Positions 34,371 to 43,719 of a DNA stretch of 64,000 nt are shown here, one piece after another. The first letter of the stretch is position 1, and each line of letters starts with the position of its first letter. Below the pieces are notes generated by a model that was not told where the DNA came from, ran no database searches, and worked only from the letters and a program-made list of their open reading frames with translations. The translations under genes were made by a program, and so were the position numbers. The DNA is from Megaleporinus macrocephalus (Eukaryota > Chordata > Actinopteri > Characiformes > Anostomidae). The stretch spans positions 15,462,576-15,526,575 of the forward strand of contig CM038711.1 in assembly GCA_021613375.1 (NCBI GenBank), written 5' to 3'.

Positions 34371-35390
34371 TACTTTGTACTGCAGTGCTTCAAAAAAAAA
34401 AGGAGCATACTTTTTAGATGAAACTTCTTTAACATGGGCAGGTCTAGTAATATTGTCACAGTGATATTAAGCTATGATGTCAGAAGCTTTTACAGGTTGC
34501 TTATTTTTGGATACTCTACATTTAAATCCACGAATATAGTTTATATCAATCAAACAGGAACTGACATGACAACAAATATTTTGAGAATATTTTGAGAGCA
34601 TTTCAAAGACGTGCATTGCAAAGACGGCCGCGCCTACTGAAAGCATGGATTTGTCAGTGTGTATCTATAGAGTTGAGAGTATTCCACACAGAAACGCAAC
34701 AATGTGGTGCTTTGTGAGCTTTGCAAAGTAGTACAACTATTATGCACGAGCACTTGAAGTGCAAACATTCCTTAACGCTTTGTCAACACAGCAGCAAGAC
34801 AGCATCGTCAGTTCTAATTACTTGTTTTTCTTATTTTATCAGATTGTTTTAAGATTATTAATACATGTAAAGGTTGATTTAAGGCTCGTTTATCCTTCTA
34901 CATGCAGAAATGTCTGAGCATGTTTCAAGCGATATAGTCGCCACTGCGCACGTGCTTCTCTGTGTCAGCTCCGGTGACATGGCTGTTGAGCAACACTGTT
35001 CTTGATACTTTAAAACACACGTAGCTGGTTCTCAAATGGCTCTCTGCCAAAATATATAGTCCACAAACTGTCTGATTTCTTGTCTGTGAGGTGGCTACAT
35101 GTCATTTGTGCCTCTAAAAGTCCAGTCAGAGCGTAGTTTTTATTCTATTTAACCATTTATAGATCACGTACATTTAAGGTACCCTTTAATGCATCATGTC
35201 TAGAATGGCCATGCATTTTCCTCGTGCTTCTCAGCGCCCCACAGTGTAGGGTCATTAATTCCAATGTCTGATATATATACAAATTGAATTCCTAACACAC
35301 TCACATTACAGTTATTGTTAGTAGTTGTAGTAGTAAGATCAATCGACTAATCGAAAAATAAAAACATTTTGTGTGGTACCTGTGCCAAAA
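34371..35390. other. Non-coding DNA, no gene seen
   Basis: Nothing recognised before the LINE fragment. Confidence 0.4.
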
Positions 35391-35394
35391 ACAC

Positions 35395-35962
35395 AGCACC
35401 CAAAAGACCTCAACAGCTACAGACCAAAGGCACTGGAGAGGCTGGTCCTTAACCACCTCCGTCCTCTGGTGAGTCTATACATGGACCCTCTTTAGTTTGC
35501 CCACCAGCCTTGCATCGGGGTGGATGATGCTGTCATCTATCTTCTACACAGAGCTTGTTCTCATCTAGAGAAAAAGTGGACAGTCACCTGTCAAATGGAT
35601 TCTGGACTACCTCACCAACAGACCACAGTATGTGAGGGTACAGGACTGTGTGTCTGATAAGGTGGTCAGCAGCACAGGGGTGCCTTAGGGATCAATCCTG
35701 ACACCGTTTCACCCCGCTTCACCCTGTACACTGCTGACTTCATGTACAGCTCACTGAACTTTCACCTCCAAAAGTTTTCTGATGACTCAGCGATCATTGG
35801 CTTCATGAGAAGGATGGCGAGTACAGAGAACTGATTCAGGACTTTGTGGACTGGTGTCTGCAGAACCACTTCCAGATAAATGCGGGGAAGACCAAAGAAC
35901 TGGTGGTGGATTTTCACAAGTGCAGACATCCCCCTCCATCCATATAGACGATGTTAGCCTGC
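35395..35962 (+). mobile_element. LINE (CR1/L2-like) reverse transcriptase fragment
   Basis: Reading frames give, in order: NSYRPKALERLVLNHLRPLV, then a stop and FAHQPCIGVDDAVIYLLHRA, then after a frame change and deletion WILDYLTNRPQYVRVQDCVS, STGVP (stop) GSILTP, then KFSDDSAIIGFM with the catalytic Asp pair of the RT active site, and TKELVVDF. These are RT motifs of fish CR1/L2-group LINEs. The stretch that should join HLE to WILDY (FSSAFN region) is deleted. Both ends are truncated and at least two stops and several shifts are present, so it is dead. Confidence 0.85.
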
Positions 35963-36234
35963 TGGATGGCAGGCGCCAAAGCCTAGCATTGCCATTAACG
36001 TTATTATGATTTCATTGGACATTTCTTTGAGAAACAGCTCCTTATGTCCACCTTCTTCTACACCCATGGGTCTTGCACAGTGAATCTTGCATATGACTGG
36101 AAAGCTTTCCTTTCAGTTTTCCTTCCAACCAAACATAGCTACAGGGTCTCACGTGACAGCAGCGAAAGGCATAGACAATCACACTGGCCATGCGTGTTAG
36201 AGAACGTGATTTGCCCCTTTCTGCACCTCTAGGT

Positions 36235-36390
36235 TAATGAGATGTTGACAGTTTGTTGTTTTTTTTTTTGTTTTTTTTGAGGGGATGAAATTATTGGTGG
36301 GGACAATTCAATAATCACTGGATATTGGTGGGGACATGTCATTTTCATCCATGATAATTCTACGTCCCTTGGTACCAGTATTAGTGCTAA
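36235..36390 (-). mobile_element. Possible DNA-transposon terminus (GGTGGGGACATGTC family)
   Basis: Read on the minus strand it runs CAAGGGACGTAGAATTATCA then GACATGTCCCCACCAATATC and TTGTCCCCACCAATAATTTC, matching a fish DNA-transposon end style. The partner end is not identified; the CAGTGGCGTGCACAG end at 32016 is a distant candidate but not convincingly the same element. Confidence 0.4.
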
Positions 36391-37929
36391 CATACTAAAT
36401 TATTCTAATCCCGTAACAGCATTATTAAGGCTGTAATTTATGATGTCCTGTGGAAACATTACTTCGGCAACAAATGTCCAGAAATTATATCAATTATTAA
36501 AAAAAAATAAATAAAGAAATTGCAGATCCAAGAGCTTTTCATTGATTCTGAAAGAAATCTCTTAATAAGCTATTTGTGATTACAGAGGAAGGTAGAATAA
36601 AAGCGCAGATGGAATATATTACCTCTTTCTCTGAACTTTGCTGATACAGAGATGCAGAGAGATGGTGTTAATTGAAACTTGTGCCAAACCTTAATTAAGT
36701 TCTTTCTATCCTTTTCCAGTGCTTCATAAAAGGAGTAGGATGGTAGCTTTAATCAAGCTGTGATCACAGAATGGCTCCACAAAGGAGTTTGCATTACAGC
36801 GTGTGAAAATGAGGTATTGTGCTTCGTGGATTGGCTCGTGTTAGAAAGCCCTCATCACAGAACGGGATGGAAAATCTCAGCACTTGTCCCAAAGCTCATA
36901 GTTCAGTGGTGTGATGGTGATGACACTGATAAAATACATGTTTTTTTTCAAAAGCCTTTGATGTATTAATGGTGTTGCATTGAGACCTGGGTCTGTGGAT
37001 AATGTCTCGCTTTTTGTCCAATAGCATAAATTATCTATATTACCACTCAGCATATTACTTAACATAATAGAAATCTTTCATTAATGTCTTTGTTCATCCT
37101 TGCATAGACCTCTGAACAGTGATCAAGCAGAGCACCACCTACATAAGCAGTGAGAAAAGCACAAGTTTTTTTTTTCAAAATATATAATTACCCAAAGCAA
37201 AAAAGAAAGAAAAAACTGGGGGTGACAAACAAAAAAATAAATCCAACCAGCAATTGTTGCTCTTGCTGTAAGCAATGTCAGCATCTTACAGTTGACAGCA
37301 AAGTGTATATTAGTGTTTCCACCAAGCTGACATTAATCTAATGAGCAAAATTAAAGGTAAATTTGATTATTGAAGCCAACAGCAGTATAAAAATTGAACA
37401 TGAAATTAAATAATTATATATACATAGGAGCTGCACACTGATCAAGAAAGACTAATAACTGGCATGGTTGTTGAGTCTCATTTATTTAGCATCTCCAGTG
37501 CATGTTTTTGGATTGTGAAAGGAAACCCATGCACACACGGGAAGCTTGAAATTCCAAAATTGGCACTGATAACAATATAAAGTCTTGAAGCATATGTGAC
37601 AAGCTATCTAGAGCTGTTCTGTCAGTCAGGACAGGGCAATATTGCGCCCAACACACACTTGAAATTCGCCCCACTCTCCTAATCACCTGTCCACGTTAAG
37701 TACTGACTCAACACTGTTGCATTGTTGCATACATTGTCTCACATTTGCTCACATGTTCACTACGGGGGGCCTGAAAGCCATCAAAGTAGGCAACCACAGG
37801 TTCATCCACTCCCTCTCCCCCACCCCCATTTCACATTTAATAGGATTCTGATTGGACTTTGTTAGGCGGCTGTATTGCCTGATTAAAAAATACATTAACA
37901 GAGATAAAATAAATAAATACACAGTTACA
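36391..37929. other. Non-coding DNA; possible conserved element at 36540-36760
   Basis: 36540-36760 is repeat-free with TCTTAATAAGCTATTTGTGA and ACCTTAATTAAGTTC, enhancer-like in composition. The remainder is AT-rich with no gene, and short open frames lack domains. Confidence 0.3.
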
Positions 37930-38095
37930 CTTAAGTATTAAGCATATTCTGAAAAATGAGTAAAAAGTATTTTTTCTTTTGACTGTAGTGAGTAAAAGTA
38001 AAAAGTACTGAGTAACAGCAATACCTAAACAATTACATATACCTAAAAAAAGTACAGTAACAACCTATTTTTACTTTGTTACATACCACCTCAGT
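37930..38095 (-). mobile_element. End of a GTAAAAGTA-rich nonautonomous element
   Basis: Contains AGTGAGTAAAAGTAAAAAGT then ACTGAGTAACAGCAA, AAAAAGTACAGTAACAACC and CTATTTTTACTTTGTTACA, ending at ACCACCTCAG. This is the other end type of the repeat seen at 16501-16690. Confidence 0.5.
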
Positions 38096-38855
38096 AAAAT
38101 GCCTGCTGTCAACATCTGCCTCGTAAATAGAAAAAAAAGATTACATCTTATTTTTATTTTTTGCAACTTTTACTTCTGTCTACAGGGATGTTTTTTTAAT
38201 GCATTAATCAGAGTCACCAGGTATAATACTGTAAACTGTAGATACACAAAATTAAGGAAAAAATGTTTAAGATGGTTTAATCTCTGTTATTTTTGTTTAC
38301 TAACATCTAAAAAAGATAAACTAAATCTAAAGTGACAAACGTTTTATATAAACGTTAAAATAGGCTTTATTCAGACGATGTCTATCATCGCTGGATCTAC
38401 CATATGGGGCACTCAAATAGCTAGGGGCTATATACCATATGGCTAGTTTCTCCATACAGGAGGCATCTTAAAGCTGTCTTCACCAACAAAGGCTTTTGTA
38501 TGAAGAATTAAATACATTTCAGTAAGTGTGTTCAATACTTTTCTCATTATTACACATAGTTTATGGACTGTGGTTCGATTTGTTTGCATGTGTGGATTAG
38601 ATGGGTTTTCATGTCAGATTAGATTTCATGTCAATAGCATCTTTAGAAAAATGTTTACTTAGAAAATTGTTAATGTGTTTAATAGTTTTTTCACCCACTG
38701 TATATATACCACTTGAGGCCATGTGTTACACTGACTTTATCATGTGTTATGCTGACTTTCCTTTTTTGCATCATGCCCAATGACACAATAACACAAAAAA
38801 AATGAAAAGAAAAACTGAGAAGCTCAACCAGAAAAATAAAATATCCACAGTAAGT
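38096..38855. other. Non-coding AT-rich DNA, no gene seen
   Basis: Nothing recognised. Confidence 0.4.
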
Positions 38856-38860
38856 CATCC

Positions 38861-39593
38861 TGTCATAGGACAGGTGAGGGAGGAACCAAGTGCAGAGATC
38901 TCTAAAATCACTAGAATAAAATTTAAAAAGGGGTTGGTATGCTCGCCAAACGGCGTGAAAATGGTCTAGGAGTGGTGTAAGACCATTTGGGAGAATGTGG
39001 AAAACAAAAGGAAGGAAGGGAAGAAGGAAAACAGCTATTCAGCTGGCTGGGTTCGAACCCGTGACCTCTGTGTTGACAGACAAGCACTCTACCATTGCGC
39101 CATGGGAGGACAAAAGGAACGCCAACAAACGGCGTGCTCCAAACTAAGGTACTTTTAAAACAAAACAAATAAACGACGGATATATTTAGGGTTTATCCCT
39201 GAGTCGCCATGACAACTTTCTTTTGGTGTGGGATATTTTAATCCTCTTTTGTTTCTTTTTGTTTTCTTTTGGTGTGGGATATTTCAATCCTCTTTTGTCT
39301 TTTTTTCTCTTTTTTTTCTCTTTTGGTGTGGGATATTTCAATCCTCTTTTGTCTTTCTTTTCTTTCTCTTTTTTTCTTTTTCTTTTCTTTTCTCTTTTTG
39401 GATTCTGCTCCGTAGAGCTACCGTTTACCAGTCACACTTGGGAGAGTGCGACAGTCACCTGCTGGGCTTCCGGTCCTTTATAGGCCGCGTCACAGGTGTC
39501 GCAGATGAGGGCTCGTTAGGTCTCCACCTAACCGTCTTAGTGGGCCTACGGCGCCCTCTGGCAGTTATGGCGAGAACTGATGGACCCATTATA
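38861..39593 (-). repeat. 3' LTR of the gypsy element
   Basis: 39109-39593 is a close copy of 43139-43714. The left part to 38861 includes a tRNA-like core (39045-39110) and has no clear counterpart in the other LTR, so the true outer edge is uncertain; it is set from the CATCC duplication. The LTR has a TATA-type box on the minus strand (TTTATA at 39478-39483 on the plus strand) and three TTTTGGTGTGGGATATTT units at 39221, 39267 and 39321. The inner end reads TATA where the other LTR has TACA. Confidence 0.75.
39045..39110 (-). other. tRNA-like core beside the 3' LTR
   Basis: On the minus strand it shows an A-box-like TGGCGCAATGGTAGAGTGC and a B-box-like GGGTTCGAACCC, with an anticodon-arm-like TCTGTCAACACAGA between. 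The acceptor arms do not pair and the anticodon loop is irregular, so it is tRNA-derived and not a functional tRNA gene. A loop containing AAC hints at tRNA-Val origin, weakly. A related copy lies at 43025-43096. Confidence 0.6.
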
Positions 39594-39760
39594 GGACCCC
39601 CCCCCCCCTTAGGGGCGGCTCCTGACGACCCTGACTCAGGGGTACGAGTCCGAGGAAACTCCCGGGACCAGGACCGTTCCTCATGCCCGTTCCCCTCCCA
39701 GTCCACCAGGTACTGGTTTTACCCTGTACCGTATAGGCCAGGGCCCCATTGACCAGTCGA
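39455..39760 (-). pseudogene. Chromodomain remnant at the integrase C-terminus
   Basis: A frame reads ALAYTV and then, after a shift, DWEGNGHEERSW, the core of the chromodomain found at the end of integrase in vertebrate chromoviruses (usual form VDWEGYGPEERSW). About 20 residues between the two motifs are lost. In active elements this domain guides integration to chromatin marks. Its downstream part is a Pro/Gly-rich tail leading to the polypurine tract. Confidence 0.7.
39594..39610 (-). other. Polypurine tract next to the 3' LTR
   Basis: On the minus strand AAGGGGGGGGGGGGTCC sits immediately before the 3' LTR, where plus-strand DNA synthesis is primed in LTR retrotransposons. The run of 12 G is unusually pure and may have drifted by slippage. 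Confidence 0.75.
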
Positions 39761-39813
39761 GGGGCTGGGCGGTTAGCGGCTGGGGAAGTTTCTCCACACA
39801 GGAATGGCCGGAG

Positions 39814-40912
39814 TCATGAAATGTGGAACGTGGGGTGTACCCGTAAGGAAGGTGGGAGGTGCAGGCGATAAGTCAGTGGGTTAATACGCCTTTCCACCTT
39901 GAACGGCCCCACGAACCGCGGTGCCAAGTTTTTGGACTCCACCTTTAGTGGGAGGTCCTTGGAGGACAGCCACACTAACTGTCCAGACCGTAAAGTTGGC
40001 GCCAGCCTCCGGCGACAGTCTGCAATCTGCTTCCTGGTCCTAGTTGATCTTAGCAGTGTGGCCCGGGCCTTCTGCCAAGACCTCCGGCATCGCCGAACAA
40101 ACTGTGGGAACATGGGTGGAGCAAACCCGAACTGGCACTCAAATAGGGACATTCCCAATGACGAGTGCCACAGGGTGTTGTGCGCGTACTCCACCCAGGG
40201 CAGATGGTCCGCCCAGGAGGACTGGTTGCCTGCTGTTAGGCACCTTAGAGTCCGGCTGAGATCCTGTTTCAGTCTCTCAGCCTGTCCATTGGACTCTGGG
40301 TGGAAGCCGGAGGTCAAGCTCACTGAAGCCCCCATGAGCTGGCAGAAGGCCTTCCAATTGCGGCTAGTGAATTGGGGTCCTTTGTCAGACACCATGTCAC
40401 TAGGCATGCCATGGATCAGGGCCACATGCCTTAACAACAGCTGCGCAGTCTCAGTGGCTAAGGGCAATTTGGGCAGTGCCACAAACTTACATGCCACCAA
40501 GGACCAGGATGACTGTATTGCCCCGGGAGGGTGGTAGACCTGTGACAAAATCCAGGGCAATGTGGGACCATGGACGCAAGGGTATAGGTAGTGGCCGGAG
40601 AAGTCCCTGGGATTTGGATCTGGGTGCTTTATTCTGTGCGCATGTCTCACACGCCTGGATAAAAGCCCGCAGGTCCTTCTCCATACTTGGCCACCAGAAC
40701 CGTCTCCTAAGGAAGTCCATGGTCCTTGCTACCCCGGGGTGCCCAGAAAATGGAGAACAATGTCCCCAGGTCCTGTTGGGTGGGAGGCTGTCCGGAGCCG
40801 GTTCCCTCTTTAGGGCCTCCCAAATTGTGCTTTCCAGGGCCCACTGGACTGGTGCCACAATTTGGGAGTTGGGAATGATGGGTGCAGCCTTGGGTTTGGA
40901 CTTTGGAGGCAA
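39814..40912 (-). pseudogene. Gypsy integrase remnant
   Basis: From the 5' side: a zinc-binding region with SGHPGVARTMDFLRRRFWWP and CETCAQNK (the C pair of HHCC), then the catalytic core with the first Asp in HIALDFVTGLPPS, a small deletion and frameshift at TVILVLGG, the second Asp in MVSDKGPQFTS, and the catalytic Glu in SNGQAERLKQDL. The C-terminal region continues with GQLVWLSSKDLPL, FVGPFKVERRINPLTYRLHL and VHPTFHIS. The 278-codon frame at 39814-40650 is the longest open frame in the window and covers the second half of the core and the C-terminal region. The loss of the strand after the first Asp and the frame break prevent function. A 212-codon plus-strand frame is only its shadow. 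Confidence 0.9.
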
Positions 40913-40969
40913 CCAGATGCGTGATAAACCGGATGCGTGATAAACACTGGCCTATATGACAGGACAAAG

Positions 40970-41413
40970 TCAAAGCTTTGCTTGTTGGATATAGGCCAGG
41001 TTTTTGTGATCTGTCCACACCACAAAAGGGTGCATAGCACCCTCCAGCCAGTGGCACCATTCCTCCAGAGCCAACTTAACGGCCAGAAGTTCCCTATCCC
41101 CTACATCGTAATTCCGTTCAGCTGGTGTTAGCCGATGGGAATAATAGGCGCAGGGGAGGAGCTTCTTGGTCGGTCCCAACCGTTGGGACAGGACTGCACC
41201 CACCCCGAGTTCTGAAGCATCTACCTCGACGATAAAGGGTTCCTCAGGGTCAGGGAGCTGGAGAATTTGGGGAGATGTAAGCCGCATCTTTACCTCCTCA
41301 AAAGCCGCTTGGGCCTCGGTGGTTCAGCAAAAGGGACCTGGGGACTTCCGGGTTAGTGCGGCAAACCCCAGGAACCGCTTGACCAACCGGAGGGAGGTAG
41401 GACGCGGCCAGTC
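40970..41413 (-). pseudogene. Gypsy RNase H remnant
   Basis: Follows the RT in the same frame. FLGFAALTRKSPGPFC is followed by an in-frame TGA (where Trp is usual), then [14 protein letters not shown]. RNase H motifs follow: [16 protein letters not shown] (first Asp), [18 protein letters not shown] (Glu), and [13 protein letters not shown] (Asp). About 20 residues of the RT-RNase H connection (the YRRFIRNFS region) are deleted. The frame ends just after [10 protein letters not shown], where the connection to integrase is also shortened. Confidence 0.88.
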
Positions 41414-42060
41414 TCACACCGCCTGGATCTTGGTCGGATCCACGTGCAGAGAGCCCTTGGAAACTACAAATCCAAGGAAGGACACTCTGGGCACATGGAA
41501 TTCTGATTTCTCCAGCTTAATGTACAGCCGGTTCTCCAGTAATAACTGGAGGACCCGCCGCACATGCCCTATATGTTCCCTGAGGGACCGGCTGTAAATC
41601 AGTATATCATCAAGGTAGATGTATGCATATTGATCTAGGGCTCCACGCAGCACCTCGTTAATGAACCGTTGGAAGACAGCGGGGGAATTAACATGACCAA
41701 AGGGCATTACTTTGTACTCGTAATGCCCGTTAGGTGTAATGAATGCCGTCTTCCATTCATCCCCCTGCCGGATGCGGATCAGGTTATAGGCACTGCGCAG
41801 GTCCAATTTCGTAAAGATAGTGGCCTACTGTAGTGTCTCAAACGCTGACGACATCAACGGCAGAGGATAGTGGTCCTTAACGGTGATACTGTTGAGGCCC
41901 CTATAATCAATGCAGGGGCGCAGGCCCCCATCCTTCTTCTTAACAAAGAAAAAGCTTGCGCTCCCTGGGGAGGTGGAGGGCCTAATAAACCCTAGCTGTA
42001 AAGCCTCCCGGATGTAAATGTCCATCGCTCTCCTCTGAGAGGTCTGTCTAAATGCTCCAC
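41414..42060 (-). pseudogene. Gypsy reverse transcriptase remnant
   Basis: In one frame: [49 protein letters not shown], an in-frame TAG at 41825-41827, [18 protein letters not shown] with the first catalytic Asp, [20 protein letters not shown], and [11 protein letters not shown] with the catalytic Asp pair. [20 protein letters not shown] follows, then an in-frame TGA at 41414-41416 where Arg (CGA) is usual. Catalytic residues are all kept; the stops are what kill it. The upstream junction with protease is a deletion of perhaps 150 codons. Confidence 0.92.
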
Positions 42061-42516
42061 TGGGATTTTCAGTTGGCTCACAAGGTCTTGGTCCACGAAG
42101 CACCCAGCAGCCCCAGAATCCAGAAAGGCCAGTACGGTTGCCTGTGATGCATCGCCCCAAGACAACCGAGCCTTTAGCTGGAGTCCTGAGACTACTGGGG
42201 GCTTCTGTAGGTCCCTACACGCCACCCCTAAGCATGAGGGACCTAGTCGTTTCCCTGCTGCCTTGGCAACTGGGATGCCAGTACCTCCCAGTTGCATTGG
42301 TTCCTCACTGGGATTGGGACAGGGGTTAGAGTTAGGGCTAGGGCGAGGGTGCCAAGTAGGACGAGAGGCATTAGTTCGCCCCTCCCCCTGACGCTCTCTG
42401 TCTCGTTGACGCATCCGGTTATCCAACCGAATGCAAACATCATAGAGACTTTCTAGCGTTCTTTGGTGGCCAACTCGTCCCTTAACCTCCCACAAGTCCC
42501 TGTTGGAAGAGGGCAT
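41992..42516 (-). pseudogene. Gag C-terminal region and protease remnant
   Basis: The 174-codon frame begins in late gag (HQRTLESLYDVCIRLDNRMR, the usual region before the nucleocapsid). It then has a Pro-rich linker and EPMQLGGTGI. The CCHC zinc knuckle that should follow is missing. The aspartic protease active site [11 protein letters not shown] is intact, then [15 protein letters not shown]. Just after that the frame departs and RT sequence begins in a different frame, so most of protease and the protease-RT linker are deleted. Confidence 0.88.
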
Positions 42517-42934
42517 GTAATGCTACCTCATTCCAACCGCTCTCGGCAGCCAGTGTACGGAAGTCAGTGGTGTACTCAGCTACCGAGCGCGACCCCTGCT
42601 TTAGGGCCATTAAGCGAGAAGAGGGTGGTGGAAGGTACGGCGCAAAGCTGCCCTGGAGGAGGACGTTCGGGAGAGTTCGGGAGAGTCCTCTTCCCAAAGA
42701 GCTGTGGCCCAGGCTAATGCTTTCCCCGACAATAGGAAAACCATGTAAGCCACCCTGGAGCGCTCGGTGGGGAAACGGGAAGGCTTCCGCACCACCGGCG
42801 TAGTGCTCTGGGGTGGCTATCTGGGCATCCCCTTGGCCCACCATGAGGCTAGGGCTCGCCAATTGAGAGAGCTGCTCTGTTAAATTTCTGAGCAGGTCCT
42901 CATGGTGACCTAAAAGCGCGGCAAGGTCAAACAA
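42482..42934 (-). pseudogene. Gag N-terminal (capsid region) remnant
   Basis: Frames show [19 protein letters not shown] and [13 protein letters not shown]. In a second frame the conserved [20 protein letters not shown] (42667-42783) appears, and back in the first frame [20 protein letters not shown] and [17 protein letters not shown]. These are the capsid-type landmarks of vertebrate gypsy gag (ARIAYVISLLSGRALAWA, GxSVAxYAxxFRTLAAE). At least two compensating frameshifts lie between them. No ATG precedes the region in frame before a stop, so the true start is lost or lies in the deleted leader. Confidence 0.85.
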
Positions 42935-43024
42935 AGGAACGCCGCCAAACGACGTGCTTCAAACAAATTGACCTTTAAACAGAACAAATAATTAATGGAG
43001 GTAATCAGGACTTATCCCAAAGAA
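42935..43024 (-). repeat. Degenerate extra copy of the LTR 3' segment
   Basis: AAAGGAACGCCGCCAAACGA, AAACAGAACAAATAATTAAT and CAGGACTTATCCC follow the order of 43141-43226 (AAAGGAACGCCAACAAATGG, AAACAAAACAAATAAATGAC, TTTAGGGTTTATCCC) at clearly lower identity. It lies between the tRNA-like core and gag. A shorter trace (GCTCGCCAAACGGCGTG) is at 38941 beside the other LTR. Confidence 0.6.
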
Positions 43025-43096
43025 CTATGCACCTGGCCGGATTCGAACCTGCGATCTCTGTGTTGAGAGACGAGCTCTCTGTCATTGTGCCGTATC
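43025..43096 (-). other. tRNA-like core beside the 5' LTR
   Basis: On the minus strand: GGCACAATGACAGAGAGC (A-box-like), an anticodon-like hairpin TCTCTCAACACAGAGA, and CAGGTTCGAATCCGG (B-box-like). It aligns with 39045-39110 but is much less alike than the LTR cores are. Orientation is the same as the element, so it is not a classical primer-binding site, which would be complementary to a tRNA 3' end. Confidence 0.6.
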
Positions 43097-43138
43097 CACC
43101 GGTTTATGACTAGTGCGCCGAAAAGTGTGGCAAGGCCA

Positions 43139-43714
43139 AACAAAAGGAACGCCAACAAATGGTGTGCTCCAAACTAAGGTACTTTTAAAACAAAACAAAT
43201 AAATGACAGATATATTTAGGGTTTATCCCTGAGTCGCCAGGACAACTTTCTTTTGGTGTGGGATATTTTAATCCACTTTTGTTTCTTTTTGTTTTCTTTT
43301 GGTGTGGGATATTTCAATCCTCTTTTGTCTTTTTTTCTCCTTTTTTTCTCTTTTGGTGTGGGATATTTCAATCCGCTTTTGTCTTTTTTTTCTCTTTTTT
43401 TCTCTTTTGGTGTGAGATATTTCAAACCTCTTTTGTCTTTTTTTCTCTTTTGGTGTGATATATTTTAGTCCTCTTTTGTCTTTCTTTTCTTTCTTTTTTT
43501 TCTTTTTCTTTTCTTTTCTCTTTTTGGATTCTCCTCCATAGAGCTACCGTTTACCGGTCGCATAGAGTGCGACAGTCACCTGCTGGGCTTCCGGTCCTTT
43601 ATAGGCCGCTTCACAGGTGTCGCAGATGAGGGCTCATTAGGTCTCCGCCTAACCGTCTTAGTGGGCTTACGCCGCCCTCTGGCGGTTATGACAGGAACTG
43701 ACGGACCCCTTACA
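43139..43714 (-). repeat. 5' LTR of the gypsy element (core)
   Basis: Near-identical to 39109-39593 apart from extra tandem units. It carries five TTTTGGTGTGGGATATTT-type units (43251, 43297, 43351, 43405, 43448), two more than the 3' LTR. The outer end reads TGTAAGGGGTCCGTCAG on the minus strand and is followed outside by CATCC. The inner boundary is uncertain, between about 42935 and 43139. Confidence 0.8.
43600..43618 (-). promoter_or_regulatory. Putative TATA box of the gypsy 5' LTR
   Basis: On the minus strand GGCCTATAAAGGACCGG lies about 100 bases inside the LTR edge, a normal place for the U3 promoter. The same sequence is kept in the 3' LTR at 39474-39486. Recognised by sequence alone. 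Confidence 0.55.
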
Positions 43715-43719
43715 CATCC

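Larger units (their letters stand above)
38861..43714 (-). mobile_element. Degenerate Ty3/gypsy (chromovirus-like) LTR retrotransposon
   Basis: Minus-strand order is 5' LTR, gag, protease, RT, RNase H, integrase, chromodomain remnant, polypurine tract, 3' LTR, the gene order of Ty3/gypsy elements. Outer ends are TG (38861) and CA (43714) on the plus strand, and the pentamer CATCC lies outside both (38856-38860 and 43715-43719), a plausible 5-bp target duplication. Total 4854 bases, shorter than an intact element because of several internal deletions. Multiple stops and frameshifts make it unable to move itself. No envelope-like frame is seen. GC content is well above the flanks. Confidence 0.85.

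Noticed and set aside
32016..36390. One 4.4-kb hAT element bounded by the ends at 32016 and 36390
   Set aside because: The two ends do not look like matching inverted repeats and the interior holds unrelated sequence with a LINE scrap; no transposase frame.
39045..39110. Functional tRNA gene
   Set aside because: A- and B-box-like sequences are present, but the acceptor stem does not pair and the anticodon loop is irregular.
39223..39752. Plus-strand 174- and 86-codon Phe-rich frames with repeated GVGYFNPLLSF, also at 43253-43468
   Set aside because: They translate the antisense of the tandem repeats in the gypsy LTRs.
39899..40537. 212-codon plus-strand open frame
   Set aside because: Antisense shadow of the integrase gene, which has all the motifs on the minus strand.
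40476..40940. 154-codon plus-strand open frame
   Set aside because: Antisense shadow of the integrase zinc-binding region.
43025..43096. Classical primer-binding site
   Set aside because: It is in the same sense as a tRNA, while a primer-binding site is complementary to the tRNA 3' end; no TGG-start site directly after the LTR was convincing.
38861..43714. Endogenous retrovirus with envelope
   Set aside because: Gene order and the chromodomain fit a Ty3/gypsy chromovirus-like retrotransposon and there is no envelope-like frame between integrase and the 3' LTR.
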